DNA of 64,000 bases, taken from assembly GCF_900104055.1 (NCBI RefSeq), contig NZ_FNJQ01000006.1, forward strand, positions 1-64,000, given 5' to 3'. The position numbers and the translations under genes were made by a program. The notes under the pieces are model-generated. The model ran no database searches and was not told where the DNA came from. It saw nothing but the letters and a program-made list of their open reading frames with translations. This DNA is from Pseudoselenomonas ruminantium (GTDB taxonomy: Bacteria > Bacillota > Negativicutes > Selenomonadales > Selenomonadaceae). Positions 16,666 through 25,908 of the stretch are shown in pieces; within the stretch, counting starts at the first letter, position 1; the number at the start of each line of letters is the position of its first letter.

Positions 16666-17595
16666 ATGTCAACGATATGTATAAAGTCCGAGCATTATGT
16701 GAAGTTTGCTGTGCAAAAATCGCAGATGATCGTGAATGCCGATGCCAAAACGATTTTTTTACAGGCCAAGATCATCAATCAGGAAGGTTATACGCATGCG
16801 AAATACGCCAATGCTGTAAAGACTTCGGCAGAACTGCAGCAGGCGCAGTCTGCAGCGGATTTAAAGGCGCTGGCGAGAGCAGCGTTCTTCGTGGGTTCGT
16901 TTATCCCCTGCCCGCCGTTGCAGATTGCCTGTGCACTCGGTTCGGTGGCGCTGGATCTGAATGATGCGTACGAAGCGTCCAAAAGAGGAGATACCACAGC
17001 TAGAAATTGGGGCGTAGCCATGGCTGTCCTGGATGCGATCCCACTGATGAAAGCCGCCAAGGGGATTCCTTGTGTGGCCAGAGTGGCTTCGCGTGCAGGA
17101 GAAGCCGCTACAGCAGGTATGGCACGTGCGGGGGAAATAGCTGCCGCAGGTGCGGCGCGCGCCGGAGAATTGGCTGAGACAGTTGCAGCCTCGCGGGCTG
17201 CAAGAGCTTTGCGTCCTGCGGGGGAGGCTGTGATCGATACAATGCGGTCATTCCGAAGCTGGGGCGGAAATTTGCGGGTAATCCGGGGAGCGCAGGTGCT
17301 GGGCCGACAGGTAATCGAGGTGGGAAGTACGGTGCTCCCTGAGTTTGCAGCGGCGCATCCTGACCTGATCAGTAAATTGAATACAGGCCGTCGATGGGCA
17401 GTCAATGCAGGGAAAACTGGTGTCGAGGCGACACATAAATTCCTGACCAGTAAAGGGGTTACCGCTGTCAGATTAGGGGCTACAGGAGTAGTGGACTACA
17501 AATATAATGATAGCTGTAACAGAAAACATCTGAATGATGATATCGATGATGCAGAAAAAAATGCGGCAAATTCTATTGGTGAAGTAGTAAAATGA
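16666..17595 (+). CDS. Candidate effector with pre-toxin-like hydrophobic segment
   Basis: A 309-residue protein of no family I can name. Residues 1-40 contain beta-strand repeats like a VgrG tail (VKFAVQKSQMIVNADAKTIF). Residues ~65-125 are hydrophobic with paired segments (AAFFVGSFIPCPPLQIACAL and WGVAMAVLDAIPLMKAAKG), a layout reminiscent of pre-toxin regions. An Ala/Arg-rich helical part with a repeated AGE/AARAGE unit (residues ~135-170) follows, then a basic C-terminal domain. Located between a spike gene and a pentapeptide protein, and overlapping the latter by four bases, it may be an effector delivered by VgrG 3. This is inference from context. Confidence 0.45.
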   Translation: MSTICIKSEHYVKFAVQKSQMIVNADAKTIFLQAKIINQEGYTHAKYANAVKTSAELQQAQSAADLKALARAAFFVGSFIPCPPLQIACALGSVALDLNDAYEASKRGDTTARNWGVAMAVLDAIPLMKAAKGIPCVARVASRAGEAATAGMARAGEIAAAGAARAGELAETVAASRAARALRPAGEAVIDTMRSFRSWGGNLRVIRGAQVLGRQVIEVGSTVLPEFAAAHPDLISKLNTGRRWAVNAGKTGVEATHKFLTSKGVTAVRLGATGVVDYKYNDSCNRKHLNDDIDDAEKNAANSIGEVVK

Positions 17596-18620
17596 AAGCT
17601 TTAAAAGTAGATGAATTTTATCATAACAGGTATATCCCCTTGGAAGAGATGTTCCTCTCGGCCGTTAATCAATATTACATTGAACATTCGGCAGAGCTGC
17701 AGGGAAGTTTTTTTAGCTGTTTGCGGCAAATATTGCAGAAAACAGGAAATGGAACAATAGGACCTGTCCGTAACGTATATTGTACTTTGCAGTATACTGA
17801 TTTTTTTGCCGGACTGGCCAGGGTTAATATCTATCTTTGTGACGAACAAGGGACAATCATGACCATGGGCGAATGGGATTGTCGCTGGCTGCTGCCTCTT
17901 TGGCATAGCTTTGTTGAGCAGGTCACGGATGAAAGGGCCTATGTGCGTGCCTATATCCATCCGTCGATGTTTCGTCCGTTTTACCCTGCGACGCTTCGGC
18001 AGCTTATGGGGGTTATGGCAGAGTATTTTAGGCTATGGATTTCCTTTGACCTGCTGGAGATTATGGAGGGGGTGCCACATACAGATGAAGTCCTGTTTAC
18101 CTTTGGTGAATATCTGGGAAGGCAGAATATAGTCGGGCGCTTGCGTCCTGCGGTAAATCTCATGAAATATACAGGCCAGGATGATTGGACAACGGATGAA
18201 TTGCAATATCGCTGTTTTTGCCGGAACCGTTATCGTGTAAAGACGCTGGGCAGGCTGGATTTACAGCATAGTATATTTCAGGATTGCCTGTTTGAGCCAT
18301 GGCGGTTTGCACAAACTAATTTGCGTGAGGTACTGTTCCAAAATTGCAGGTTTCATCTGACGGATTTTACGCAGGCAGATTTGCAGGGGGCAATATTTGT
18401 GGCTTGCTCTTTTGAGGATTGCCATTTTTATGAAGTTACTGCTGCTGGCGAAGCAAGCATGTATGCGATGCTCTTTCAGGATTGTCTGTTCGATGGCGTA
18501 TCCATCGTTGGTTGTGATTGGCATGATGTAGCAGTTCAGAATTGTGTATTCCGCCATATGAGCACAGAGCGTTGTAATTTGTCTGAAGAGTTATTGATGA
18601 ATATGAAAGCGGAGGGATAA
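17592..18620 (+). CDS. Pentapeptide-repeat protein of the spike operon
   Basis: A 342-residue protein. The first ~215 residues are an unrecognised domain rich in aromatic residues (WDCRWLLPLWHSFVEQV). From about residue 220 come pentapeptide repeats A(D/N)LxX: FAQTNLREVLFQNCRFHLTD, FTQADLQGAIFVACSFEDCH, then LFQDCLFDGVSIVGCDWHDV. Such repeats fold as a right-handed quadrilateral beta-helix and usually act as scaffolds. Pentapeptide proteins are found beside vgrG genes, possibly as adaptors. It overlaps the upstream gene by four bases and is followed by the DcrB-like gene after three. A truncated relative seems to exist at 6098. Confidence 0.75.
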   Translation: MKALKVDEFYHNRYIPLEEMFLSAVNQYYIEHSAELQGSFFSCLRQILQKTGNGTIGPVRNVYCTLQYTDFFAGLARVNIYLCDEQGTIMTMGEWDCRWLLPLWHSFVEQVTDERAYVRAYIHPSMFRPFYPATLRQLMGVMAEYFRLWISFDLLEIMEGVPHTDEVLFTFGEYLGRQNIVGRLRPAVNLMKYTGQDDWTTDELQYRCFCRNRYRVKTLGRLDLQHSIFQDCLFEPWRFAQTNLREVLFQNCRFHLTDFTQADLQGAIFVACSFEDCHFYEVTAAGEASMYAMLFQDCLFDGVSIVGCDWHDVAVQNCVFRHMSTERCNLSEELLMNMKAEG

Positions 18621-18623
18621 CAG

Positions 18624-19157
18624 GTGGCGGCCTTATCATTTTATGATGACGATTACGAATTTGCGTTTCGGGGACATAGCTATAGATTCAAGGAAAGATT
18701 ATTTTACGATGACAAGTTTTCGGTCAGGCTTCCTGAATCATTTGCGCTGATGCCGGATTCGGTAAAAGAGATATATTTGCCGGGAAGCAAACCGGGGCAA
18801 TTATTGCTGACAGATGATGCAGGACAGTTTTCTTTCAGCCTGTTGCGGGCAGATGATCCGGTAGATGCAGAGATTCTGGCTAAGCAGGTGGAAATCTGCA
18901 AACTCGTTCTGCCTAAGATGGCAGCTGGTGTTCATATTTATGAGGCATCTGTATTGACCGGATGCTATCAGCAATTAGCTTATTTTGAATATATCAGTGA
19001 TGGACTGCTGGAACGTATGTATAATTGCATGTTCCTGACAGGTGTCAGCGGGCATATGGTATGGGGGACGATTTCCTTTTCGTATGGCAATCGCAAGTTG
19101 AAATCTTTGGCCAAGGAAATCGCTTGTTCCTGCCATGATCTCAGCATAGTTGAATGA
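18624..19157 (+). CDS. DcrB/Eag-like protein, possible effector chaperone
   Basis: GTG start three bases after the previous stop, with GGAGGGA in front; 177 residues, no signal peptide. The core FSVRLPESFALMPDSVKEIY, then PGQLLLTDDAGQFSFSLLR and MVWGTISFSYGNRKLK, fits the PsbP-like DcrB/DUF1795 fold. The Eag chaperones of T6SS Rhs effectors belong to that group and bind hydrophobic N-terminal segments of effectors. A cytosolic DcrB-like protein in a spike operon is therefore a plausible chaperone for the hydrophobic protein at 16666 or for an Rhs protein. Assignment to the fold is by pattern only. Confidence 0.55.
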   Translation: MAALSFYDDDYEFAFRGHSYRFKERLFYDDKFSVRLPESFALMPDSVKEIYLPGSKPGQLLLTDDAGQFSFSLLRADDPVDAEILAKQVEICKLVLPKMAAGVHIYEASVLTGCYQQLAYFEYISDGLLERMYNCMFLTGVSGHMVWGTISFSYGNRKLKSLAKEIACSCHDLSIVE

Positions 19158-19186
19158 TCTGATAAAATCTGTGAGGGGTTGTTTCT

Positions 19187-19744
19187 ATGATGCGTTTTTA
19201 TTTCATTGCTGCTGTTTTGATGGGGTGTTTATGGCTGCTGAGTGAGAATGGGGCACTGCAGGATATCGATTGCTTTTGGAAAACAAGCAGTTTCATTGCT
19301 TCGGAAAAGCAGGAACTGCGGATTGAGCTGCCGGTGCGCCTGGAACCGCTGTCCGAGTCCGATGAGGGCTATACGGTATGTCAGGCTGACTGTGACGATA
19401 TGTTCGTGGATCTGCATAGCGAGAGCTTGTATCTGCAGGAAGACCGGGACAGATATATGCAGGAAGGGCCGCAGAAGCGTGTCCTGAAGATAATGGGAAA
19501 TTATGGTATAGAGAATGTGTCCATGACGCATCAGGAGACTGCGGTCGTCAATCATATTCCGCTGCGAAGATTTCATTTTACCGGTCAGCAGAAAGGGCAG
19601 GATGTGGAGATCGAGGTGGTGACGATTGCCCGGAAGAATCTGGGCTGGATTTTCACCTTTATCTATGATGCCGGTGATAAAGAAGCGGAACGGCAGGTAC
19701 AGAAGGGAATTGCCAGCCTGCAATATGCTGAGCGGGCAAAATGA
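19187..19744 (+). CDS. Exported protein of unknown function at end of spike operon
   Basis: A 185-residue protein with an N-terminal hydrophobic segment (FYFIAAVLMGCLWLLSENGA) that is a signal peptide or membrane anchor; the Cys within it could be a lipobox but the context is not ideal. The mature part has an alternating beta pattern (ELRIELPVRLEPLSESDEGY, DVEIEVVTIARKNLGWIFTF) and a terminal helix, again reminiscent of PsbP/DcrB-like folds. A 29-base gap with GAGGGG separates it from the gene before. It may be the periplasmic counterpart of the preceding protein. Function unknown. Confidence 0.5.
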   Translation: MMRFYFIAAVLMGCLWLLSENGALQDIDCFWKTSSFIASEKQELRIELPVRLEPLSESDEGYTVCQADCDDMFVDLHSESLYLQEDRDRYMQEGPQKRVLKIMGNYGIENVSMTHQETAVVNHIPLRRFHFTGQQKGQDVEIEVVTIARKNLGWIFTFIYDAGDKEAERQVQKGIASLQYAERAK

Positions 19745-19763
19745 AATTTTTTTCAAAAAGTGC

Positions 19764-19792
19764 TTGACGAAGCCGGATGATGGTGTTAATAT
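19764..19792 (+). promoter_or_regulatory. Sigma-A type promoter of tRNA-Lys
   Basis: TTGACG (19764-19769), a 17-base spacer and TAATAT (19787-19792), placed about 29 bases before the tRNA. Close to the housekeeping consensus. Confidence 0.8.
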
Positions 19793-19820
19793 ATTACATG
19801 TCCTTGAGAACAAGGCGCAT

Positions 19821-19896
<76 letters not shown>

Positions 19897-19907
19897 TTTG
19901 AAATTAC

Positions 19908-19938
19908 AAGCTCTTAGGCTTTGCCTGGGAGCTTTTCT
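19908..19938 (+). terminator. Rho-independent terminator after tRNA-Lys
   Basis: AAGCTCTTAGG (19908-19918) pairs with CCTGGGAGCTT (19924-19934) with two G-T pairs around a five-base loop, followed by T-rich sequence. Confidence 0.75.
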
Positions 19939-19967
19939 TGTATGCTCTTGCAGGAAAGGTTCATCTA

Positions 19968-20678
19968 ATGAAAGAAGATACCATTGCAAAAATAAAAGAG
20001 GAGACGGCTGGCTGGGAATATATGAAAAACCTGCCGGAGGAGTGGCACGGTTTCAAGCTCCATAGGGAGCCGGTCATTGGCAAGAATAAGTATGACCTCT
20101 ATGCCTATGTCAATGAAAATTGGCATAAAAGAGCCATCGTTTACTTCCATGAGGAAACCCGTGAGTACAAGGTGCGGCTGAAAATCGGCCTGATCGAGTT
20201 TGCCCGGATTGAGTTTATCACGGGCAAACTTTCCGTGTTTGAGGAATTGCTGAATAGTCAGTTTGAACAACTCCTGATGGATATGGCTGATTTCAATCCG
20301 GCCACCCTCAGCAGCATCGTGGTGGACAAGAATCTGCCGGATTGGCAGTATGGCAGGGATTTGCCGGCAGAAAATGAGGGGTTCGAGCTCTTTATCAAGC
20401 CGGCTGAACCGGTGAAAATCAATAATGGTTCGTATATTGTCATTGATTATGTGAACTTTGCACTCGAGAGCAGTTTTACGGTCTACTATAATATTTACCG
20501 GGATGAATTCTTCGCCGAGGCCCGGATCTGGAATATCCCTGATGTAAATTACGATTTTGATTCGAATGACCTGCGGGAGCTGGAGGAGAAACTGCGCACC
20601 CGCATGCCGGCCCGCTTGCAGCAGGTAAGGCAATGGGCGGAAGAACAGAAGGATGAGGTACACTATGATAGTAATTGA
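19968..20678 (+). CDS. Conserved hypothetical protein with two similar halves
   Basis: I use ATG 19968, eight bases after AGGAAAGG. The 236-residue soluble protein appears to be an internal duplication: WEYMKNLPEEWHGFKLHREP near residue 15 corresponds to WQYGRDLPAENEGFELFIKP near residue 115, each followed by a Y..Y.N segment, a charged beta region and a helix (FEELL / LEEKL). I recognise no family. It overlaps the start of the YejK-like gene by 14 bases, so the two are co-transcribed and translationally coupled, which hints at a nucleic-acid-related or shared housekeeping function but proves nothing. Confidence 0.7.
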   Translation: MKEDTIAKIKEETAGWEYMKNLPEEWHGFKLHREPVIGKNKYDLYAYVNENWHKRAIVYFHEETREYKVRLKIGLIEFARIEFITGKLSVFEELLNSQFEQLLMDMADFNPATLSSIVVDKNLPDWQYGRDLPAENEGFELFIKPAEPVKINNGSYIVIDYVNFALESSFTVYYNIYRDEFFAEARIWNIPDVNYDFDSNDLRELEEKLRTRMPARLQQVRQWAEEQKDEVHYDSN

Positions 20679-21666
20679 TAAAGCAATCTTGCATATTTTG
20701 GATTTCAACTCCGGCATGACGGTGTATTCGGATGAAGAACTCACGGTACAGGACAGCATTGAGACCTTCCTGCACAAGCATATCGAAAAAGCCTGGGGCA
20801 GTCAGGATGCCAAGCCGGGGACGTTCTATGATGACAGCCACTGTGCCCAGCTGGTGAAGGAATACCTCAGCGGGGAAATGAGCTTTGTGCCCTTTTCCAA
20901 GGAATTGGGCAAGAAGCTTGAAGATGCTTTCGTCCATGCCGAGGAAATGGCGTCGAGCGATGTGATTGTGGCCGATGTGCGCATTGATGACCGGCGGCAG
21001 ATCGTGATCTTCAAATCCAACAGCCATATCGGTTATACGCATCAGGTGAATCAGACCGAGGCGGGCATTAAGAACGAGATCATCAATCATTATTCCATCA
21101 TGCCCAACCTGTCCCAGAAGATGGAGGAATTTGCCTTTATCGATGCCGAAACGAGGGAAGTTTCGGTCACGGCGAAAAAGTACACGATCGATGGCAACAG
21201 CATCCTGGTGTTCCCGGAAATCCTGCTCGAATGTAGCTTGACGCCTTCGCCGAAGGAAGCAATCAAGAACCTCAGCAAGACGGCGGCCAAGGTGGCCGAA
21301 GCCTATGGGCAGGACAAGGTGGCCACGGAAGCGGCGGTCAAGAGCTATGTGACGGAAAATATGCAGACGACTGACGAACTGGATCTGGTTGAGGCGGGCA
21401 AGGAAATCTTCAAGGAGAATCCTTCCATGCAGGCGGATTTTGACAATGCCATCAAGGAAGCGGGCTTCACGGAACCTGTGAAGATGGATCAGGAAGCGAC
21501 CATCAAGAAGATGTGCAAGCATAAGCTCAAGACGGATACGGGCATCGAACTGACGATTCCCTCCGAGTACTTCGACAATACGGAGTTCATGGAGTTCCAT
21601 AACAATGAGGATGGGACGCTCTCCATCATGCTCAAGCATATCGGCAATATCGTGAACCGCGGTTGA
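20665..21666 (+). CDS. yejK: YejK/NdpA-like nucleoid-associated protein
   Basis: ATG 20665 has GAGG six bases upstream and gives the typical family start [14 protein letters not shown]. The 333-residue length fits. Family features are the N-terminal KAILHILD block, a central [16 protein letters not shown] region, [20 protein letters not shown] with [11 protein letters not shown], and the C-terminal [37 protein letters not shown]. NdpA/YejK proteins bind the nucleoid in Gram-negative bacteria; exact role unclear. It sits 13 bases upstream of hflX. Confidence 0.75.
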   Translation: MIVIDKAILHILDFNSGMTVYSDEELTVQDSIETFLHKHIEKAWGSQDAKPGTFYDDSHCAQLVKEYLSGEMSFVPFSKELGKKLEDAFVHAEEMASSDVIVADVRIDDRRQIVIFKSNSHIGYTHQVNQTEAGIKNEIINHYSIMPNLSQKMEEFAFIDAETREVSVTAKKYTIDGNSILVFPEILLECSLTPSPKEAIKNLSKTAAKVAEAYGQDKVATEAAVKSYVTENMQTTDELDLVEAGKEIFKENPSMQADFDNAIKEAGFTEPVKMDQEATIKKMCKHKLKTDTGIELTIPSEYFDNTEFMEFHNNEDGTLSIMLKHIGNIVNRG

Positions 21667-21679
21667 CAGGAGCGAAACT

Positions 21680-23479
21680 ATGCAAGTAAATGGCGATTTG
21701 GCCAATATCAAAACCTATGTGCTGGAGAAATTGAAAGCGCTCTATGAGCTCAAGGTGCCCATCGGGCAGATTTCTACCAGAGAATTGAATGAGGAAATGC
21801 TCGCCATCACTGAGGATACGGACCGGGAAGTGGCGGTGTATCTGAACCGTCAGGGAAAGGTCGTGCAGGTGTCCTTGGGGGATACGGCGACGGTGGACCT
21901 GCCGGAGTTCAAGCAGAAAACGCGCTCGGATCTGCGGCTGTCGGGCATCCGCTGCATCCATACCCATCCGAGCGGGGATGTGCGGCTTAGTGCGCCTGAC
22001 CTGTCATCCTTGCGGCGTCTGCGCTTTGACTGCATGGCTGCCATTGGCCGCAGGGATGGCAAGATTATCGGCTGCCTGGCCTTCTTTGCCGGGGAGATGA
22101 GCGAGGACGGTGCGCAGCTGCTGACGCAGTACGGCCCGGCAGAGGACAAGGTGCTCGCGCAGATCAACCTGAACATGCTGGTGACGGTGGTCAACAAGAA
22201 ACTGGCGGCCCAGAGCACGAAGTCCACGGAAGACGAGGTGGAACGGGCAATATTGGCTGGCGTGGAGCGCCCTGGCAGCAGCTGGCCCATCGAAGAATCC
22301 ATGGCAGAGCTGGAACGGTTGGCCGATACCGCCGGGGCAAAAGTAGTGGCCACGTTCACCCAGCGCAAGGAAAAGCCCGATGCGGCGTTTTTCCTGGGCA
22401 AGGGCAAGGTCAATGAACTGGCTATGGAGATTCAGAACCTCGAAGCAACGCTGTTGATTCTCGATGATGAACTCACGCCCTCCCAGCAGCATAACTTAGA
22501 GCGTATGCTCGGCGTCAAGGTCATTGACCGCACGGCGCTGATCCTCGATATCTTTGCCCAGCGGGCCCACTCGCGGGAAGGCAAGCTGCAGGTGGAGCTT
22601 GCGCAGCTGCGCTATAATCTGCCGCGCCTCAGCGGCCAAGGTTTGGCGCTTTCCCGTCTGGGTGGCGGTATCGGTACCCGCGGCCCCGGTGAAACAAAGC
22701 TTGAAGTGGACCGGCGGCGCATCTACAGCAAGATCCACGACATCGAAGAGCAGATTGAGGGCATGAAGAAAAGCCGCACCCTGCACCGCAAGCGACGTAA
22801 GGAATCGCAGATTCCGTTGGTGGCGCTGGTGGGCTATACCAATGCGGGGAAATCCACGCTGTTGAATAAACTGACCGGTTCGGAGGTCTTTGCCGAGGAT
22901 AAGCTCTTTGCTACGCTGGACCCGACCACCCGGCACTTGCAGTTGCCGGAAAAGCAGGATATACTTTTAACAGATACGGTTGGCTTCATCCAGAAGCTGC
23001 CGCATACGCTGGTCAAGGCTTTCCGGGCCACGCTGGAGGAAGTGCAGGAGGCAGATCTGCTGCTGCATGTGGTGGATTGCAGCAATGAGAATCTCGAAGC
23101 CCAGATTGAAGCGGTGGTTTCGGTGCTCAAGGAATTAGAGGCGGATAACAAGCCCGTGCTCTATGTCTTCAACAAGGCGGATCAGCTGGATAATCCCCAT
23201 ATCCGGGAACAGCTGTTGCGCGGCCGTGACGGCGTCTTTATCTCGGCCATGACCGGGGAGAATCTCGATGCCCTGCAGCGGCGCATCGAGGGCTTTTTCC
23301 AGGAAAGCCAGGTGCGCATGACGCTGTTGATTCCCTATGCTGAGGGCGCGGCGGTCACGAGGCTGCATCAGCTCAATGCCGTGGTGGAGACGGCCTATGA
23401 GGAGGCGGGCACGAAAGTAGAAGTGCGCCTGCCTCTGTCGGAAAAAGATAATTTCGTACAATATGAACTAAAGGAGTAA
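21680..23479 (+). CDS. hflX: HflX GTPase with JAMM-like N-terminal domain
   Basis: A 599-residue HflX, longer than the ~430-residue E. coli protein. The extra ~190 N-terminal residues carry a JAMM/RadC-like metal motif: H94-T-H96-P-x6-S104-x2-D107 in [17 protein letters not shown], with E50 a candidate catalytic glutamate. Then follow the HflX N-domain ([24 protein letters not shown], the glycine-rich [20 protein letters not shown] linker) and the G domain: [12 protein letters not shown] (G1), DPTTR (G2), DTVGF (G3), NKAD (G4), SAMTG (G5). HflX rescues stalled or damaged 70S ribosomes using GTP. The neighbouring methionine-gamma-lyase-like gene is a common Firmicutes arrangement. Confidence 0.93.
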   Translation: MQVNGDLANIKTYVLEKLKALYELKVPIGQISTRELNEEMLAITEDTDREVAVYLNRQGKVVQVSLGDTATVDLPEFKQKTRSDLRLSGIRCIHTHPSGDVRLSAPDLSSLRRLRFDCMAAIGRRDGKIIGCLAFFAGEMSEDGAQLLTQYGPAEDKVLAQINLNMLVTVVNKKLAAQSTKSTEDEVERAILAGVERPGSSWPIEESMAELERLADTAGAKVVATFTQRKEKPDAAFFLGKGKVNELAMEIQNLEATLLILDDELTPSQQHNLERMLGVKVIDRTALILDIFAQRAHSREGKLQVELAQLRYNLPRLSGQGLALSRLGGGIGTRGPGETKLEVDRRRIYSKIHDIEEQIEGMKKSRTLHRKRRKESQIPLVALVGYTNAGKSTLLNKLTGSEVFAEDKLFATLDPTTRHLQLPEKQDILLTDTVGFIQKLPHTLVKAFRATLEEVQEADLLLHVVDCSNENLEAQIEAVVSVLKELEADNKPVLYVFNKADQLDNPHIREQLLRGRDGVFISAMTGENLDALQRRIEGFFQESQVRMTLLIPYAEGAAVTRLHQLNAVVETAYEEAGTKVEVRLPLSEKDNFVQYELKE

Positions 23480-23484
23480 TCGTT

Positions 23485-24732
23485 TTGGCTTTTTCGCAAA
23501 AAATCGTTGACTTGAAACAGGAAGTGCTCGCTGAGTCCCGCGAGCTCTTTGCCTGTGTGGACGGCATTGCCGAGGAAAACACGCTGAAGGTTTTGGATGC
23601 CATGCGCGAGTGCAAGGTATCCGATGCCCATTTCAACACGACTTCCGGTTATGCCTATGATGATATCGGCCGGGGCAAACTCGAAGAACTCTATGCCAAG
23701 ATCTTTGGCGCGGAGCGGGCCTTGGTGCGCACGCAGTTCGTGTCCGGCACCCATGCTTTGGCGACGGTGCTGTTTGGCATCCTGCGCCCCGGTGACGAAC
23801 TGGTGTCTCTGACGGGCAAGCCCTATGATACCATGCAGACGGTTATCGGCTATGACAATCCGAGCCCCGGTTCGCTCAAGGAATTCGGTGTGCTCTATAA
23901 TGAATTGCCCATGATTGACGGCAAGGTCGATATGGCAGGCATCCAGAACGTCATCACTTCCAAAACCAAGATGGTGGAGATTCAGCGTTCCCGCGGCTAT
24001 AGCATGCGCAATCCGCTGTCCATCGAGGATATCGAGGCCATCTGCGCCGAAGTGCACCGCATCAAGCCGGACTGTATCTGCTTTGTGGATAACTGTTATG
24101 GCGAGTTCGTGGATACGCTGGAACCGACGCAGGTGGGTGCCGATATCATGGCCGGTTCCCTGATTAAGAACCCGGGCGGCGGCATTGCGCCGACGGGCGG
24201 CTATATCGTGGGCAAGGACAAATTGGTGGAGCTGGCTTCCTACCGACTGACGGCACCGGGCATGGGCGATGAGCTGGGCGCAAGCCTGGCCAATAACCGC
24301 TTGCTGTTCCAAGGTCTGTTCCTGGCTCCGCATGTGGTGGCCCAGTCCATCAAGGGCGCAATCTTTGCGGCTGGTATGTTCGCCCGCCTGGGCTACAAGA
24401 CTCTGCCGTTGCCGACGGATGTGCGCGGTGATATCATTCAGGCCATCGAGCTGGGCACGGCAGAGAAACTCATCGCGTTCTGCGGCGGCATCCAGAAGTA
24501 TTCGCCGGTGGATTCCTATGCGGCGCCGGAACCCTGGGATATGCCGGGCTATGCTGACCAGATCATCATGGCAGCCGGTACTTTCGTGCAGGGCGCGTCC
24601 ATCGAATTCAGCGCGGATGGCCCCATGCGGGCACCTTACAATGTCTATCTGCAGGGCGGCCTGACCTTTGAACATGCCGTGATCGGCATCATGGGTGCAG
24701 CGCAGGCCATTGAGGATATTGAAGAAAAATAA
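23485..24732 (+). CDS. Methionine-gamma-lyase-family PLP protein (aluminium-resistance type)
   Basis: A 415-residue fold-type I PLP enzyme with a TTG start behind AAGGAG, five bases after hflX. The signature of this family is clear: SGYAYDDIGRGKLEELYAKI, VRTQFVSGTHALATVLFGIL, VEIQRSRGYSMRNPLSIEDI, FVDNCYGEFVDTLEPTQVGA, and GSLIKNPGGGIAPTGGYIVG, in which the lysine is the expected Schiff-base residue. Members are annotated as aluminium resistance or Cys/Met-metabolism proteins and their true substrate is not settled. It probably forms an operon with hflX. Confidence 0.88.
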   Translation: MAFSQKIVDLKQEVLAESRELFACVDGIAEENTLKVLDAMRECKVSDAHFNTTSGYAYDDIGRGKLEELYAKIFGAERALVRTQFVSGTHALATVLFGILRPGDELVSLTGKPYDTMQTVIGYDNPSPGSLKEFGVLYNELPMIDGKVDMAGIQNVITSKTKMVEIQRSRGYSMRNPLSIEDIEAICAEVHRIKPDCICFVDNCYGEFVDTLEPTQVGADIMAGSLIKNPGGGIAPTGGYIVGKDKLVELASYRLTAPGMGDELGASLANNRLLFQGLFLAPHVVAQSIKGAIFAAGMFARLGYKTLPLPTDVRGDIIQAIELGTAEKLIAFCGGIQKYSPVDSYAAPEPWDMPGYADQIIMAAGTFVQGASIEFSADGPMRAPYNVYLQGGLTFEHAVIGIMGAAQAIEDIEEK

Positions 24733-24750
24733 GGTATATAGAGGGCTGCT

Positions 24751-25899
24751 ATGTTGCTACGAGATACTCGGCGCCTGGTCGCCATAGATATATTCCGGGG
24801 ATTGACGATAGCCATCATGCTGCTGGTCAATTCCCTGCCAAATTTTGAACAGGCCTATCCGCTGCTGTTGCATGCCCCGTGGGCGGGGCTGACCATTGCG
24901 GATCTGGCCTTCCCGGGATTTGTCTTTATTATGGGTGTGTCAGCATCCCTGTGGTTTGCCAAACACAGGGATGACAGTTTTGGCGAGAAATTCAGCATAA
25001 TCCTGAAGCGCTCAGTCCTGTTGTTCCTGTTTGGACTTATCCTGAATCAGCTTCCGCTGCTTCTGCAGCATTGTTTTTCGCCGGAGGCGGGCGGCTCTTT
25101 GCTGAACGATATCATGGAGCATGGCCGTGTCATGGGCGTGCTGCAGCGGTTGGGGCTGGTGTATTTCTTCGGCATGATCATCACCTGGTGGCTGCGCAGT
25201 GAAAAGCATATTGCCATCATGTCCCTGCTGTTGCTGGCCCTGTCCTCGACATGTTTTCATCTCTATGACACGACGAATCCCTTCAGTCCGGACAATAACA
25301 TCAGTATGCTGATTGATGGGATTTTCCCAGGGGCGGCGCATTGTTACCTCGGAAAGCCCTTTGATCCGGAGGGGCTCTATGGGACAATCGCAGCCACAGC
25401 CTCTTTTTTGTGGGGCATGCTGGCCGGGCGGCAGCTGACCTTGGAGAGTGCGCCCATATTTGAGCGGGTGCTGATGCTGCTGGTCAGTGGCACGCTGCTT
25501 TTGATTTTGGGCGGTGTCTGGAGCTATCTGGATATCATTAGCAAACAGCTTTGGACGGCACCATACGTACTCTTTACCAGCGGCGGTTTCATGTGGGGGC
25601 TGGGCCTTCTGCAGATGGCCTTGAGTCTGTTTCCGGATTTTATGAAGTGGTTGTTTACGCCCTGCCGGCTGTTGGGCACGAACCCTTTGTTTTTCTTTAT
25701 TGTGCCGGATCGGCTGTTATTGCTGTTTTGGTATATAAAGGTTCAGGGCACAGCAATCTATCCCTGGCTTTGGGAACATACGCTGCTGGGCGTGCTCGGC
25801 GCGCCTTTGAGTATTGCGGTGTTTGCTTTTGTTTGGGTGTTGCTCTGGCTGCCTGTGGCCAATTTCCTGTATAAGCGGCAGATTATCTTTAAACTTTAA
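24751..25899 (+). CDS. HGSNAT/DUF5009-like membrane acetyltransferase
   Basis: A 382-residue polytopic membrane protein with about ten hydrophobic segments. The start RLVAIDIFRGLTIAIMLLVN, the LLHAPWAGLTIADLAFPGFV segment (conserved His in loop 1) and FIMGVSASLWFAKH are typical of the heparan-alpha-glucosaminide N-acetyltransferase family. These enzymes move an acetyl group from acetyl-CoA across the membrane to a terminal glucosamine. The next gene, 9 bases on, encodes an exported GH84 hexosaminidase, so the pair may re-acetylate and then cleave glucosamine-containing glycans in the periplasm. The substrate is inferred. Confidence 0.8.
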   Translation: MLLRDTRRLVAIDIFRGLTIAIMLLVNSLPNFEQAYPLLLHAPWAGLTIADLAFPGFVFIMGVSASLWFAKHRDDSFGEKFSIILKRSVLLFLFGLILNQLPLLLQHCFSPEAGGSLLNDIMEHGRVMGVLQRLGLVYFFGMIITWWLRSEKHIAIMSLLLLALSSTCFHLYDTTNPFSPDNNISMLIDGIFPGAAHCYLGKPFDPEGLYGTIAATASFLWGMLAGRQLTLESAPIFERVLMLLVSGTLLLILGGVWSYLDIISKQLWTAPYVLFTSGGFMWGLGLLQMALSLFPDFMKWLFTPCRLLGTNPLFFFIVPDRLLLLFWYIKVQGTAIYPWLWEHTLLGVLGAPLSIAVFAFVWVLLWLPVANFLYKRQIIFKL

Positions 25900-25908
25900 G
25901 GAGGGATT

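Noticed and set aside
20476..21711. Long minus-strand open frame (411 codons) opposite the YejK-like gene
   Set aside because: It lies wholly antisense to well-supported genes, has His/Arg/Leu-rich composition typical of the mirror of GC-rich coding sequence, and no ribosome binding sequence. The same applies to long antisense frames at 23395-24675, 32209-33342, 52153-53601 and 54209-55141.
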